From the NCBI GenBank assembly GCA_022606425.2, contig JAHDVF020000883.1, forward strand, positions 2,170,001 to 2,234,000: DNA of 64,000 nucleotides. The letters are read 5' to 3'. Below are positions 24,541 to 36,021 of this stretch, in pieces. The notes below the pieces were generated by a model. The model searched no databases. It saw only the letters and a program-made list of their open reading frames with translations, and was not told the origin of the DNA. This stretch comes from Lepidostoma basale. Its lineage: Eukaryota > Arthropoda > Insecta > Trichoptera > Lepidostomatidae. Position 1 is the stretch's first letter. Each line of letters opens with the position of its first letter. Made by a program: the position numbers and the translations under genes.

Positions 24541-25689
24541 ACTCCCCTTTTTCTCAATTTGGGTTTTTCACTTCTCAAATCATGTTGCATTATTATTCGT
24601 GTGTATATTCACTCTTAATTGGTATTAAGAACATGTTTAGTGATGCATTGTATTGCTTATCATATCAAATACATAGATTTTTTGCTTTAGAAAGAACGGC
24701 ATGTATACAATTAAAATAAATTACTACGCATACTTTCTTTTTTTATGTATATTCGCAAATGAATGGTTCCAAGATTGATTTAAGTTTCGCGCATCGAGAA
24801 CCGCCCTCAATTTGAGTAAAAGGCACCTGATCCAAATAGGATTTAGATTTTTTCAATACAATTTGAAATCGTGATGCCGATATATATGTATGTACGTATG
24901 CATCACCTATTCGTTCGTCTCAACATTAAATGAGATGTTTAGATAATAGCAGCAAGTCGGAAGGTATTAACTTTACGATACAGTTTTGATTTTTTTATTT
25001 AATGGGAGATAAATCTTTCATCTCGTGCGCCAAAAATTCATTTCAATTAACAGGTCCTACCTACATACACCGCGCGTACGCCCGAGACGGGCGCTCTTAA
25101 TCGGGTAAGGTACCAATTTCTAACAATTTTACACCCAACTCAGATGCTCTAAAATGGTCCAATTAATCTGAAGCGATTAGCCATCGTTTTGATCGAAGAG
25201 TATTGCGTTATCTCGGAGCGATTTCCCAATTATTTTATTATCTACGCTTGACGGTCCGACAGCAAGCTGAAACGATCTCACCCGAGGTAATAATATTCCT
25301 GGTTGCCACTGCAAGCCGATGGTGTCTGGCGTGTCTCGTTAGCTGGCCTCACGACTAATAGTAATTATTAGTTAGATTGTTCCACGGGCCCTGGTACATG
25401 GATGTGTGTTTTCGTGTATTGCGTATAGATAAGAAAAGTAGGCATACTCCACGCACATGCCAACGATATTTTGAAATCAAACGGCACATTTGATTAAGTC
25501 GGATGGTAATTATGAAAATTATAATATTTATCTTACAGACAAAAGATAGCGTCATATCAATGCCAGATTTACGTGCAATAATATCTATCATATATCCGAA
25601 AAGTTCAAAAAACATTGTCAGCCCTAAAAAAAAACAATTAAATAAATTCAAAATATGTACATAAAAAGAAACATCTTCACAGATAAGTG
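24541..25689. other. No gene recognised; unique, moderately AT-rich
   Basis: 25030-25400 is less AT-rich (CGCGCGTACGCCCGAGACGG and surroundings) and not repeated in the window. It may be ancestral intergenic or regulatory sequence. No coding evidence. Confidence 0.35.
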
Positions 25690-26095
25690 TCTAAAAAAGT
25701 ATGAAACTAGAATAAATGTGGCAAAAACGATTCCTCTTTGACGAACGCATGGTTAATCTATATATTCTAGAATGTCAAATGTAGATATAAGAAGTAAATA
25801 CGTTCCAATGAAAGCGTCATGATCAATATATCGAATGGTCCATTTAGATGATTTGGATACGTGAAAATAATAAACGAAGAAAGCATAGAAAATAAAGTAT
25901 ACGTTAGGGGTGTGAGTAGAATTATAAATATAGAAACACTGGAAAAAACATGGCACAATCAAATCAATCAAATTTTAAACGTCGCCCACGTGAGGTGTCG
26001 GAGAAATGGATGTATATGCATGCTACAATACATGAATGTTGAGAAGGCGCGAGAACTATATCAGAAAATAGAAGTGCGATGATTAATGAAGAAAA
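25690..26095 (+). mobile_element. TTAG-family LINE ORF2 C-terminal fragment
   Basis: A degenerate copy of the region at 30470-30821. KVYVRGVSR matches KVYVKDVNG, TWHNQINQILNVAHVRCRRN matches the SWHDQINQILKIGHVRSRKN region, and CMLQYMNVEKARELYQK matches the end. The 25861-26082 frame is open by chance of conservation. The 3' UTR and tail are missing. Confidence 0.75.
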
Positions 26096-27164
26096 CATTA
26101 TATTTTTGGAAATTTTATATTTATAAGGGTGTGACATACTTTAACTGCAGATGCTTTGCTCAAAATCAAATGTTCGCGTGTCAAAACCCTTAATATATCA
26201 TAAAACTTTAAGCAAACGTACATCGACCGCAATATTATAAGCATATTTAAATGGAGTGATATTTTATGAATTTAAGTAGAATGTAATGTATTCCACTTTT
26301 AATATCACCTCAAAACGACTCTAATTAAAAAAACTCAATTGCACAAAAACAACAACACTCAATTGCTCGAAAATTCATAATCAAAGAATTTTGCATTGTG
26401 GAACACGCCTTTACTTAATGTTTATACTTGAGTGAAATTTTGGCATCATTTCCAAGCAGGTTCTAATGATTTAATTTGTTTGAAAAAATGCTCTGATAAT
26501 CCATGCGTTCACTTTTATCAACTCTTACATCTATATCATCAAGATGTATCGAACGGCAAACGTAACTCAAACTAAACCATAGTAAAATGAAACAGAGTTG
26601 TTCCCAAACTTGATTAATGTAGCACCCACGGCTTTCGACGGATTTCCATATTGCATAGCCGTAACAAGTTTGGTACTCCTTCCGTGGAAACATAAATTAT
26701 TTTATTTTGTGGTTTGTGTTTCGAATCACGTTCTATTACGTAATTTGAATCATGTTCGATAGGCAAGAGTGATGGACATGTCGGTAGCGTTTTTTTTTCT
26801 CCCATCCGCGGGGATAAGTAGGTACTGGCATTTTTGTTATAAATATGATATTGATTTTTTGTTCCCCTATAAGGTAAGCGGGAGTCATTGCCCCATAAAA
26901 CTAGTTTTTGAAGCTACTGACTTTTTATCCGACATACAGTAAGCCATAAGTCTCCGTCGGCTACCTATCAGATTTCAACAGATAACTTTTTTTAGAAATT
27001 TAAAATAACCGTAGAAAATTCTCATCGTTTCTTATATCAACGTTGCATAATTTGATTATATTTTTCAATATTTGGCATATTTGTAATCAACGAGACAGGC
27101 TAGACCTGAATTATACTAGTTTTATTGATTAGTTATCTACTAAAATTTCAAATTCTTACTGAAA
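26096..27164. other. No gene recognised; unique AT-rich DNA
   Basis: No repeats shared with the rest of the window and no convincing coding frame. Minus-strand frames of 63-76 codons at 26463-26805 look random. Confidence 0.35.
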
Positions 27165-27350
27165 TATGTTCTTTGGGATCTTGGGAAAATCTGTGTAACC
27201 CGTCTTTCTGGACCGACGTTTCTCCGAAGATGTCTTCAGGAGGTTATAAAATTTAACCACCCTGAAGATGGAGACTGCAATGATCTCCGAAACGTCGGTT
27301 CAGAAAGACGGTTTACACGAATTTTCCCAAGATCCCAAAAAACATATTTC
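27165..27350. repeat. Palindromic element with two inverted hammerhead-like motifs, family H3
   Basis: The arms are about 75 bases. TATGTTCTTTGGGATCTTGG, GAAAATCTGTGTAACCCGTC and TTTCTGGACCGACGTTTCTC on the left are mirrored by GAAACGTCGGTTCAGAAAGA, CGGTTTACACGAATTTTCCC and AAGATCCCAAAAAACATATT on the right. The left motif is antisense and the right is sense. There is no coding capacity. Confidence 0.75.
27259..27300 (+). ncRNA. Hammerhead-like motif in H3 palindrome
   Basis: CTGAAGA (27262-27268) is an exact CUGANGA box. One extra U follows, then stem II GGAGA (27270-27274) / TCTCC (27284-27288) with a 9-base loop, GAAAC (27289-27293), a self-complementary ACGT (27292-27295) and C (27296), giving a GUC cleavage triplet. 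Stem I is three pairs: GGT (27297-27299) with ACC (27259-27261). The only departure from the canonical core is the extra U between A9 and stem II. Self-cleavage is inferred, not shown. Confidence 0.5.
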
Positions 27351-27394
27351 TACCAACCGTGAAAATCTACGCAATTATTTTATTGAACACAAAA

Positions 27395-27535
27395 ACAACA
27401 ACAATAAACCATCACGCCGTTTCTCCACAGGGGTAGGCAGAGAGAATGGACCGCCACACTACTCTATCCTGACATACCCCTCTAGCTTCCCCCACATTCA
27501 TACAGTGAGTCATACACGCTCGTCGATTCTTCCGG
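27395..27535 (-). mobile_element. TTAG-family LINE 3' end, (GTT)n-tailed subgroup
   Basis: AACAACAACAATAAACCATC, ACGCCGTTTCTCCACAGGGG, AGAATGGACCGCCACACTAC, ATTCATACAGTGAGTCATAC, GCTCGTCGATTCTTCCGG. Very close to 30740-30905 in reverse, so a recent relative. It sits about 45 bases beyond the H3 palindrome. Confidence 0.8.
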
Positions 27536-28734
27536 TATTTTTATTGAAATATTGAGATATTTTATTGAAATATTTGACATAATAATTATTTGTTATTTTT
27601 AAATGTGGGAGACCAAGTTGTGTAAACCACAAAATTAATAAATAATATCCTTTCAATGTCTTGCAATAATATATAAGTATTTAAATATTTCGCATACTGG
27701 ATAAAATATAAATAAACAATCTTAGATGATCACATTGTGATATGAATTTAAATTTTATTTTGCTTCTAAAGATACATGGAAGTAACATAAAGGCACTGGA
27801 TTTACCCTAAAAAATAGGGACAAATACGATTTTTTTAAATTAAAATATCTGTAATATTACAAGACTCACGTGCTTATAGTCAGGTGTTTTTTTTAATGAT
27901 GTTAATTTTTTTTAATATCGTTTAATATTTTGTAATGATAGGAGCGTGTTCATTTTATAATGAAAATCAATTTGGGATAAACTGATATACGTAAGTAAAA
28001 ATAACAAAATATAATGTAGGAGCTTTAATTAAAAACGTATGTTCTCTCTAGCGTAAGGTACTAGATATTAATTACTTTAAAGTGTAGATAAAGTGCTAAT
28101 AAACCATAAAACTATTATAATAACGGCCTGGCCGTGTGTTTACATACATCTTGTCACGTTTCAGGTCATTAATTTAGTAAGAGAGCTGCTCGTGACTCCA
28201 ACTGACCCCGAAATTTCGTTCAGGGGACAACTTAAAAAAATATTACACCGTACACATAACTCATGCGTGCCTGAGTGTAGTTCTAAATCTGAACTTTGAT
28301 AATGAAATGATTCAGTCAATCATATGATATATTCTTTTAATATAATGAAGTCTGCAAAAGATAAATGTACCAATAAAATGGACTACTGAAGAACTGTTGA
28401 GGAGTTGTTTCCATAACTGATGATAGGAAGTCTTTCTACCGATAGATAATCATAATAAAAAAAAATTCAAATATATTTTCTACGACTATTTCCGTTAGGT
28501 GTTAATAAAGTTATCAGAAAAATCTTATTCAGAAAAAAATATTTTGGTATATTAATTGTTTGACAAAGCTTATGTATGCCATCTATTATTTGAGAAACAG
28601 CTGACATTTTTTTTAGTTTTGTTTTTAAATTAGTAACATTTAATTTCCTGTCAATAAAGTCACAATACAGCTAACACTTACGATTAAAATCAATGGTTTT
28701 AGAATTTATTAAACAATATCCATTATGAGCAGAA
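27536..28734. other. No gene recognised; unique AT-rich DNA
   Basis: A 68-codon frame at 28093-28299 lies in a slightly GC-richer patch (28110-28300), without a recognisable product. The remainder is AT-rich. Confidence 0.35.
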
Positions 28735-28850
28735 AAATAGCTCATTATTATTAAGAAGGATTCTGGTCGCGACGAGGTTTGAACCCATGTACCTTAGATA
28801 AGAAGTCAAGCTCTCTATTCCCTAGACCACCATCGGGTTCGCTAAGTTAT
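28735..28850 (-). mobile_element. tRNA-derived SINE, type S1
   Basis: Same arrangement as 3400-3512: ATTATTAAGAAGGATTCTGG, GTTTGAACCCATGTACC (B-box complement), and CCTAGACCACCATCGG (A-box complement). It directly precedes the LINE fragment at 28860. Confidence 0.7.
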
Positions 28851-28859
28851 TTTTCACTG

Positions 28860-29285
28860 ATTGATTATATTATGATATTTTATATTACATGCGTTCGCCC
28901 CATCATGACGTATGGAATAGAGTTCAGAGCCGATACCAATAGAACTAAGAACCTTCTCAGAGTAGCAGAAATGCAAACCCTACGCTCCATCGCAGGCAAA
29001 ACCCTCAGAGATCGGATCAGAAATGAAACAATAAGGTCTGTCTGAGGTGTTGAGAACATAGTGAGATGGGAAAGAAGCAGAAGGCGCTTTTGTAGAGACC
29101 ACGTGGACCGCATGGAAAATACAAGAATTGCAAAAATTGTGAAAGATTAAAACCAAGCCGCAAGAGATTATCATCAAGGCCGCCGAAGAGATGGAGAGAT
29201 GGCTGAACATCATCGTCCCAGGACAGCCCACCGTCACAAACAGGTCATATGACCTAAACTAAGAGGAAGAAGAAAGAAAAATATT
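28860..29285 (+). pseudogene. LINE C-terminus, FWRDH family
   Basis: Coding remnants read YITCVRPIMTYGIEFRADTN, RTKNLLRVAEMQTLRSIAGK, TLRDRIRNETIR, then VENIVRWERSRRRFCRDHVD, RMENTRIAKIVKD. A GRRRDG-like stretch corresponds to GRPPKRWRDG. It ends in an AGGAAGAAGAAAGAAAA tail. There is a stop near 29041 and several later lesions. It is RTE-like by these motifs; related fragments are at 36866-37185, 46230-46660 and 60995-61195. Confidence 0.8.
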
Positions 29286-30389
29286 ATATTCTATTTAATG
29301 GTTGACGTTTCTGTCATTTGATAAGCAATGAGAAATGTGTCACATCTGTGTATAAAAATCTAATGAGACTTCATTATACGCACGTTTGTGTCCATATTAA
29401 AGAATATCAAATTAATCTTGTATCCAAAATAAGTAATTAAAAATTTAAATAATGTAAACGTTGTAAGAGTTCTTAACAATCTTATATTATTCGAATATAC
29501 TATAGTTGTCCTAGCAGAAAAAAGTTTGGGTAGGTAGGGTTACCTATTTGCGGTTCATCGCTACCTTACGCCAGTTTTGACTCGAACTTGAAAGTTCACG
29601 GTTTTGATATTAATCCATCATGACCACGATATGATATGCTATCAAGTTAGACGTTCCCGGCATAATATGTTCGTAGATTGTCTAGATTACTTCAAACAGC
29701 GCGCGGACACGCGGTGACCGGTGAAGTATTTAAACTTATCTAATGATCATGTGTACGACTGTGATGACTACCTCGGAAATCATTTGTACTAAACTAGTAT
29801 TGTAGTCCTGACTGATTCTCGGCAGGAGAGAAAAGACAATGAGGCAGACCTGAATTCATCTGGAAAATAATCCTACAGGACGTAACACATTAAGTAACTA
29901 TCAGCTGACCTCGATGTGAAAGTTGTCCATAGATATGAAAGACAACAAGAAAAATATGACGATGAATTGTTAAGATTAAGTTAAACTTCTGACATATTAT
30001 TATTAAAACAGTTATTTAAAACTCCATAATAAATATTATGATACACTATACTTAAAAAAAACTACATTTTTGAACCATTTAGCATATATCATAAATAATT
30101 GAGTGACATTTTTTGCTTTATTAGGGCATATTATTGTTTATTATTTTCCTTATAAAACGAAATATTACGCTCTTAGATATGAAATCAAAAAACTTCCAGA
30201 AACCGTATTTTTTTTTCAATATGAATATGAGTATTTTAAATATATGTACCATATTTGATATTATAAGCAAACGGTTTGCTTTCGAAAATTATAATTAAAA
30301 TAAACATCTTTATTCCATTGTTGACGGCACCTGCTTATATGTTTTCATATTTTAGTTTGTTATCATTTACAAACAAAATGCATTTTTCA
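29286..30389. other. Mostly unique; one small RTE trace
   Basis: 29825-29895 (+) resembles the GKRKRGRPRATWRRNL region of the LINE at 58976-59041 (GAGAAAAGACAATGAGGCAG, then ACCTGAATTCATCTGG). The rest is AT-rich unique DNA. Confidence 0.4.
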
Positions 30390-30908
30390 TGGCCGTTCAC
30401 AGTGGAGTTCTGGTCCCAACCCTTATGTATGGAAGCGAAGCATGGAACTGGCAGAAGAAAGATGAGGGCAGAATAAATGCGGTAGAGATGAAGTCCCTAA
30501 GACGTTTGTGTGGTAGAACGATGTACGACAGAATCTCAAATGCCGATATTAGGAAGGAATGTAGAGCGAAAGAAGGTATTAAGAATAAAATTATGAAAGG
30601 ATCGCTGCGTTGGTTCGGACATATTTATGAAGTGCATGGGTGAAGAAAGAATGGTTTCAAAAGTATACGTTAAAGATGTAAATGGAGTAAGGAGTCGAGG
30701 TAGACCGAGGAAATCATGGCATGACCAAATTAATCAAATATTAAAAATTGGTCATGTCAGAAGCCGGAAGAATCGACGTGCGTGTATGACTCGCTGTATG
30801 AATGTGGAGGAATCTAGATAGGTATGTCAGGATAGAGTAGTGTGGTGGTCTATTCTCTTTGCCTACCCCTGCGGGAAAACGGAGTGATGGTTTGTTGTTG
30901 TTGTTGCA
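30390..30908 (+). pseudogene. TTAG-family LINE, best-preserved ORF2 C-terminus and 3' end
   Basis: Frame 30389-30643 reads VLVPTLMYGSEAWNWQKKDE, INAVEMKSLRRLCGRTMYDR, ISNADIRKECRAKEGIKNKI, GSLRWFGHIYEVHG. A frameshift near 30625-30640 moves the reading to 30627-30821: [60 protein letters not shown]. Coding similarity persists to the tail (TCTTTGCCTACCCCTGCGGG), which ends in (GTT)n. These are the C-terminal zinc-knuckle-side motifs of RTE/CR1-like LINEs (YGSEAW, LRWFGHI, GRPRKxWxDQI). Endonuclease and catalytic YxDD are missing. This copy is the reference for the roughly 25 shorter ones. Confidence 0.85.
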
Positions 30909-33055
30909 TTTTTCATTATGGTGTACTTTCAAAGAGAGAAATTTCATTATTTATAAACAGTTCTTAATTTATTACCCCGCTCAACTGAAAATCGAGACTT
31001 TGAAATGTGTATTATGTTAATTCGATTCACTAACACAATTCGAGTGTGCACTCAATACATATTAATAAAAAAGTATTATCATCACGCTGACATACGATCC
31101 TTCACGTCAGCAATCAGTGAACTTTATATACACCCCGAGGCTCTTTCTGACGTTTAATACTGACAGATTCATTGCAGATAAACCGTTACAATTTTCTAAA
31201 CGCATCAGGATGGATACACATTTTTATTGCGGTAGTAAGTGTGTCAATCCTACATTTGATAAAGTTATCGCCACTTAATTGCATGGAGATATTTTGTTAT
31301 GTACGCCTATAAATTCTCTAGTAACACAATCGTTTTTCAACAGCTGGAGGCGAAGTGTATATCGCTAGTATCAAAACGTAGAAAATGCGATGTACGATAT
31401 AAAAAAAATGCTATATTTAACGCCACGAGCAATCTCTACAGATGAAAAATGATCGGCCAGTTCTCCCACCCATCAAAAATGTTTAATCGTTACCGCTTAC
31501 CTTTCGGTGATTATTTCAATTAAGTCGGTTGTTAGAAGTAAAACAATAAGTATAAACTAAGTGCAAACTGTTGTACATAATCTAAAACGGTTCGACTCCC
31601 ATGGCCCGCTCCAAGAGCAACAGTTATCATAATCCATAAGCGTATTGTCCGTTGACTGATGGATATATTTCACGCCTTATTTTTCTCATTATGCTCGGTC
31701 TTTTGTTTGGCGCCCTTAGATCCATTACAAATAAGTGTTTCAATTCATTATTGGTTTCTTATTAAAAATAATTCAATAGCTTTCATTACGTTGAATGATG
31801 ATTCTATGAAATTAATTTGACCTAACGCGCGGATATTTTATAGGAGAATGATATCATGGGAACAAAATGCTGGATGGATGGTAACAGTATCGTATTACGA
31901 TATTCCATATTAGTTCAGTCTGGAAATAAATTAACCTGTTATATTATGTTACTATTCAGACAAGTAAAACTGAATATAGGATTGGGATTGTGATGAGAAT
32001 TTCTGTAATTAATTATGGAAAATAATTTGATACAAACGATTTGAAAACTTTGAAAATGATGTGTCTTAACTTCAAGTTGGATTTTAGGTACAACCAATTG
32101 CGGTGCATTCAATTAAAACATGCATATCTAATGCATAATTTACCATTTCAAATTGCACTATTTATATGTATGATAAAATGTTAATAGTTCATTATATTTT
32201 AATTTATAAGAATCAACGTATTAATCAAGACGAGAACGTCAGGTTTTAGAGAATGTTCCGGCCTATCCTCTCTTTTAACCACTCGAGTAAAAAACACTTT
32301 GTTAAACAAATATATTTTATGATATATTTATCAAAACAAAAGTGTTGTTCGTTATTTATAATTTATTATTTACGTTTCTCAAATGATACGGTCGATGATT
32401 TTATTTAAAAATATTATGTTAATGATTTGCAATTAATTTAATATTTTTTATGACTAACGGTAAGATGAAACGTGTGTATGTCGTAGAATACAACAAAAAA
32501 TGATATTTTTATATGCATGTCAAAACAAATAAAAATCGATAGGTCCTTGTGTTAGAGTAATATTTAAAAAAAATGTGTTTATGATGAACCCGATTTAATC
32601 CATCATTTCAATATTATCAATACATGACATATCGGTATATGTATGTATATTATAACCAATAAATCGTGCACTCAATAAATTCTAATAAATAGGCAGTATT
32701 CATTGATGTCTGACTTATGAATCTAATCACATTAATAACGGTAATTAATTCAGTTTTATTATTATCTCTTGACTCAGTCGGTAATTGAACGAAGGGATCT
32801 GCGTATATGGATCGTATTAAGCCCCTCGGTTGAATGTCGCACGAGCACATAATCTCTTCCAGCTCACCAAATTGACAGTGATTGACACTGACTAGATACA
32901 GAATTATTTCACGAAACAAGATCACATGTTCGAATAAAAAACTTGTCCAATGAGATATTTGTCGCGTGTCGCAAGCTATATAAAAGAGTACATACAAAAA
33001 ATACATAATACTGGATGGCGTTAAATAACCCTTATAATTATTATTATTATTATAT
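30909..33055. other. 2.1 kb with no recognised gene
   Basis: Unique, AT-rich, with somewhat more balanced composition at 31080-31620. A 118-codon minus-strand frame (33006-32650) is the longest non-repeat frame here. It has no domain I recognise and no clear splice context. Confidence 0.35.
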
Positions 33056-33745
33056 TTAATTTATTGTTTCTTGAACAATGATGTAAAACTCGAATGGAAA
33101 AAGAATACGCCTGTTTTCAAATTGATCTTTAATATCAAATGATGAATCTTTGATATCGAATGACAGTACAATAAGTGCTTTAATAACATCGATGTGTTTT
33201 ATCTTAATGAAAGTGATTTTAAAAATGGTTGGAGTAACCCTTAGGGGCGAATGAAACTTGTTACTCTCCTTTTTCTTTTCTTGGCTTTTTCTTTTTTTTA
33301 CATTTTTTAATTATATTTCATCTTTAATTATTCATTATTACTAGTACTACTAGTTTTCTCTTTAACTTATCAAAGTGTTTATTTATTATTCTTATATATT
33401 TAACCTTATGTCAGTTGTTATATAATATTTGTGGTAGCATGTAATTGGCCTTGTGTTGTTGTCTCTGTGTGTTTATATTCATATACTGTATTTGCTGTTT
33501 GTTACCCTCAATAATAAAAATAATAAAAATAATAAAAATAATAAAAATAATAAAAATAATAAAAATAATAAAAATAAAATAAAATAAGTAATCTGATATC
33601 AAACATTTGATAATGTCTTGGACAAGCAAAACATGTCATTACCATTAAATAAAATAAATCTTCTAGAAAACAGAAATTTTCATACGTTATAATTATTTAA
33701 TATGGAGTTTTCAATCTTATTTCAAGAAACAATAAATAAATTAAG
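33056..33745. repeat. Family P element disrupted by a microsatellite-rich insertion
   Basis: The left terminus TTTATTGTTTCTTGAACAAT with GATGTAAAACTCGAA is at 33060-33100. The right arm (AACATTTGATAATGTCTTGG, CAAAACATGTCATTACC, TTCTAGAAAACAG, ATGGAGTTTTCAATC, TTTCAAGAAACAATAAAT) is at 33600-33740. The roughly 470 bases between include the 9-base microsatellite. The left inner arm is lost. Confidence 0.65.
33510..33580. repeat. Nine-base microsatellite (ATAATAAAA)n
   Basis: About seven near-perfect units of ATAATAAAA, sliding into AAAAT repeats. The open frame Ile-Phe-Ile on the minus strand is an artefact. Confidence 0.9.
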
Positions 33746-33895
33746 CGATGTTTTTCGAGAACTACACTTTTGTCTTTATTTCGACAGAGACCGGTTTCGC
33801 CAGGCTCGCTGGCATCAATAGACTAGTTGTATGGGCGAAAACAGATCGATGTCAAAATAAATACGAGTGTAAATAGTTCTAAAAACTACATCGTT
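33746..33895. repeat. Palindrome with hammerhead-like centre, family H7
   Basis: The arm GCGATGTTTTTCGAGAACTA, CACTTTTGTCTTTATTTCG is mirrored by AAATAAATACGAGTGTAAAT, AGTTCTAAAAACTACATCG. On the minus strand the centre reads TTGAT, a perfect GCCAG / CTGGC hairpin, GAAAC and the self-complementary ACCGGT followed by C (33783-33830). The CUGANGA box is reduced, so activity is unlikely, but the layout matches the other families. Confidence 0.55.
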
Positions 33896-34289
33896 CTCCT
33901 TCATTATTACTTAAAATTTTACCAATAGATTTCAGTAAAATCATTTGATTATTAAAAATTGTTTTTACGGAATTATGCAAATTAGATAAGGAAATGAAAA
34001 TATATTTTTGGGTTTCGTAGAATTCTAAGAGAAGTTAATCAGCGACATTTTACATACTTTATTGTGCGGTTTGGTGTATTGTCAGAAAATATAATCGACC
34101 CTTTTTCTTTGAAGGTGTAGCAGATGATACAGCTATCTTCAATGCTGCTCAATATTGGAAAACTGCTTAAGATCATCGGCGTGAAACTATCAACTAGTTG
34201 GAGCCGCAACATATTCTGCCAGGCACACCATGTCTCATCTATTACAGGACACCTCAAAAGGTAAAAGAATTTATTATGCAATCTCCAAT

Positions 34290-34612
34290 ATGAAAATAAT
34301 GAATAAAAAGAGAATATAAAGAAAGAATGAAGAAAAAATGGAAAGAATGAATAAAGACAAAATGGATTAAGTAAGTGTACGTTGACGATGTAAACGGAAC
34401 AATAAATAAAGGAGGATCAAGGAAAACGTACCACAATCAAATCTTTAATGTCGGCCAGGCGAAGAGTCGTTGAAATCAACGGGCATACATGACACGGTAT
34501 ACGAATGTTGAGAAATCAAGAGAAGTATGTCAGGAATGATCAGTGTTGCGGTCGATTATTTATGCCTACCCCTTCGGAGAGACAGCGCGATGGTCGGTTA
34601 GTTAGTTTATCT
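34290..34612 (+). mobile_element. TTAG-tailed LINE 3' end
   Basis: Degenerate coding sequence ending AGAGAAGTATGTCAGGAATG, CAGTGTTGCGGTCGATTA, TTTATGCCTACCCCTTCGGA, GAGACAGCGCGATGGTCGGT, TAGTTAG. About 320 bases; frames broken. Confidence 0.75.
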
Positions 34613-34730
34613 CCAATATGAACAGAAATAATTCATCATGAAGAAGAAAGCTTGAACACATGTCCCCTGTATCAGGAGCCAAGCTCTGCCCTCTAGACCG
34701 CAACCCCAGTCGTCGTTTTGTACCATCCTG
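34613..34730 (-). mobile_element. tRNA-derived SINE, type S1 (partial)
   Basis: CTTGAACACATGTCCCCTGT, ATCAGGAGCCAAGCTCTGCC, CTCTAGACCGCAACCCC. Both promoter boxes are slightly mutated. It lies immediately after the LINE tail. Confidence 0.65.
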
Positions 34731-35389
34731 TACTTGAAAAAAAAACAAGTTTATTAATATTTGGTGATGATACCGACGATTATTGTTAACTGTAAACTAT
34801 GTTATCATTTATAACGACAATGGTAATTTGTGTAAATACCGGTTAGTAAAAAAAAAATTAATTCCTCGAGTTCTCTTCAGGTACCAAGTATCGCTTGTTT
34901 TTAATTACGCATTTAAATTTCAAATTCAAATTATTTCAAATATGGAACTAACAACGTGATCGACTTTTTTAAACGGGTATTGATTATTGGCAAAAAATCC
35001 TTACGTTTTTATCTTTTGTGTAACATAAATATAACAAAATAATTAAAATCGGAATAACTTTTGAAAAACTTTGCATTTTCGGAACACTTTCCGTCACTTT
35101 TTACGAACATGTTTCAGACAGCAGATGTCCCATCTCGGTTAATATTTTTTTTATAGAATGGGACAAATTGTTTCTTATCTACTTGATGAAAGAGGAGGGG
35201 TGGAGTTAAGGAGTAGGGTAATTGTTTTTTAAAAAGGATTATTGAACAATGGGTACATATCAATAATTACATTTAAATTATTGGACGGCTGCTATTAGAA
35301 TTATATTATGTTTGTGAAAAGTGCAAAAAAGTTGTCGGTAGCACGCTTTTACCACGAACTCAGAAATCAACATGTTAATTATATTAGAA
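34731..35389. other. No gene recognised
   Basis: AT-rich unique DNA. Confidence 0.35.
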
Positions 35390-35553
35390 ATGTAAAGTAA
35401 TTTTAAAAATTAAATTAATCATTTTTTCACTTAGTATAAACCACTTTACTTGAGTAAGTAGCGCCATAGGTTTCACTCTGTAGCGAGCTAGCTCAGGGCT
35501 ATGTACAAAAAGTTTATGTATAGCCCTGAGGAAGCTCGCTACAGACTGAAACC
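35390..35553. repeat. Palindromic element family R, left part
   Basis: TTTCACTTAGTATAAACCAC, TTTACTTGAGTAAGTAGCGC, then antisense module TTTCACTCTGTAGCGAGCTA, AGGGCTATGTACAAA loop, and sense module CCCTGAGGAAGCTCGCTACA, GACTGAAACC. The element breaks off at GAAACC (35548-35553) and resumes at 36343. Confidence 0.75.
35526..35553 (+). ncRNA. Hammerhead-like motif in family R
   Basis: CTGAGGA (35526-35532), extra A, GCTC, loop GCTACA, GACT (consensus GAGT in other copies, which pairs fully with GCTC), then GAAAC. The insertion follows directly. The intact right side at 36343 continues GAAACCGGTTGGCGC, giving palindrome ACCGGT, then U, and GGC that can pair with GCC just upstream of CTGAGGA. 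So the insertion splits this motif. Confidence 0.45.
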
Positions 35554-35587
35554 TTGGACTTGGACTTGGACTTGGACTTGGACTTGG
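35554..35587. repeat. (TTGGAC)n microsatellite
   Basis: Five and two-thirds units of TTGGAC at the very start of the insertion. Confidence 0.9.
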
Positions 35588-35665
35588 TTCTTCTGGCTTA
35601 CAGAAGTTCAATTCTAATGGCTATTCCTCTTACGTCTGTAGGAAACATTGATGAAATGTGATTTG
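35585..35665. mobile_element. Fragment of the hAT-like MITE interior
   Basis: TTCTTCTGGCTTACAGAAGT, TAATGGCTATTCCTCTTACG, TCTGTAGGAAACATTGATGA match, in reverse orientation, the interior of 22756-23004. The terminal inverted repeats are absent. Confidence 0.6.
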
Positions 35666-36021
35666 GTAGCTAAATGTATGGCCCGAAGTGTCCCTTCGAA
35701 AGTGGGCGAGGGAGGATTTGGGGTTTATGATAAAGTCTTACATTATTGTCAAGGAATGAAAGACCAGTTAGGGTTGGGATTGTATTTATAAAAAAAGTCT
35801 GTTCCCGAGGGGAAGATAAGAGGAGCAGTGCCTGAATGGAGTTGTGGTAGGAGATAGCATCATGTATGAAACCATTTTGTTTGGTGGAGTACATAGTGGG
35901 CTATCGGGGAGGATTTTTTTTTATCCACATTGATTGCAAGAGGAGTAAAGGACTGAATGATGGTGGATATCTTGGTGGTAAAGGGTCATTATTGATAAGG
36001 AAGATGGTAATAATTGGCAAT

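Noticed and set aside
32650..33006. 118-codon minus-strand frame in unique DNA
   Set aside because: No known domain and no splice context; kept only as an unexplained frame.
35384..35611. Open frame with Pro-Ser repeats on the minus strand
   Set aside because: It is the TTGGAC microsatellite read in one frame and crosses the R palindrome.
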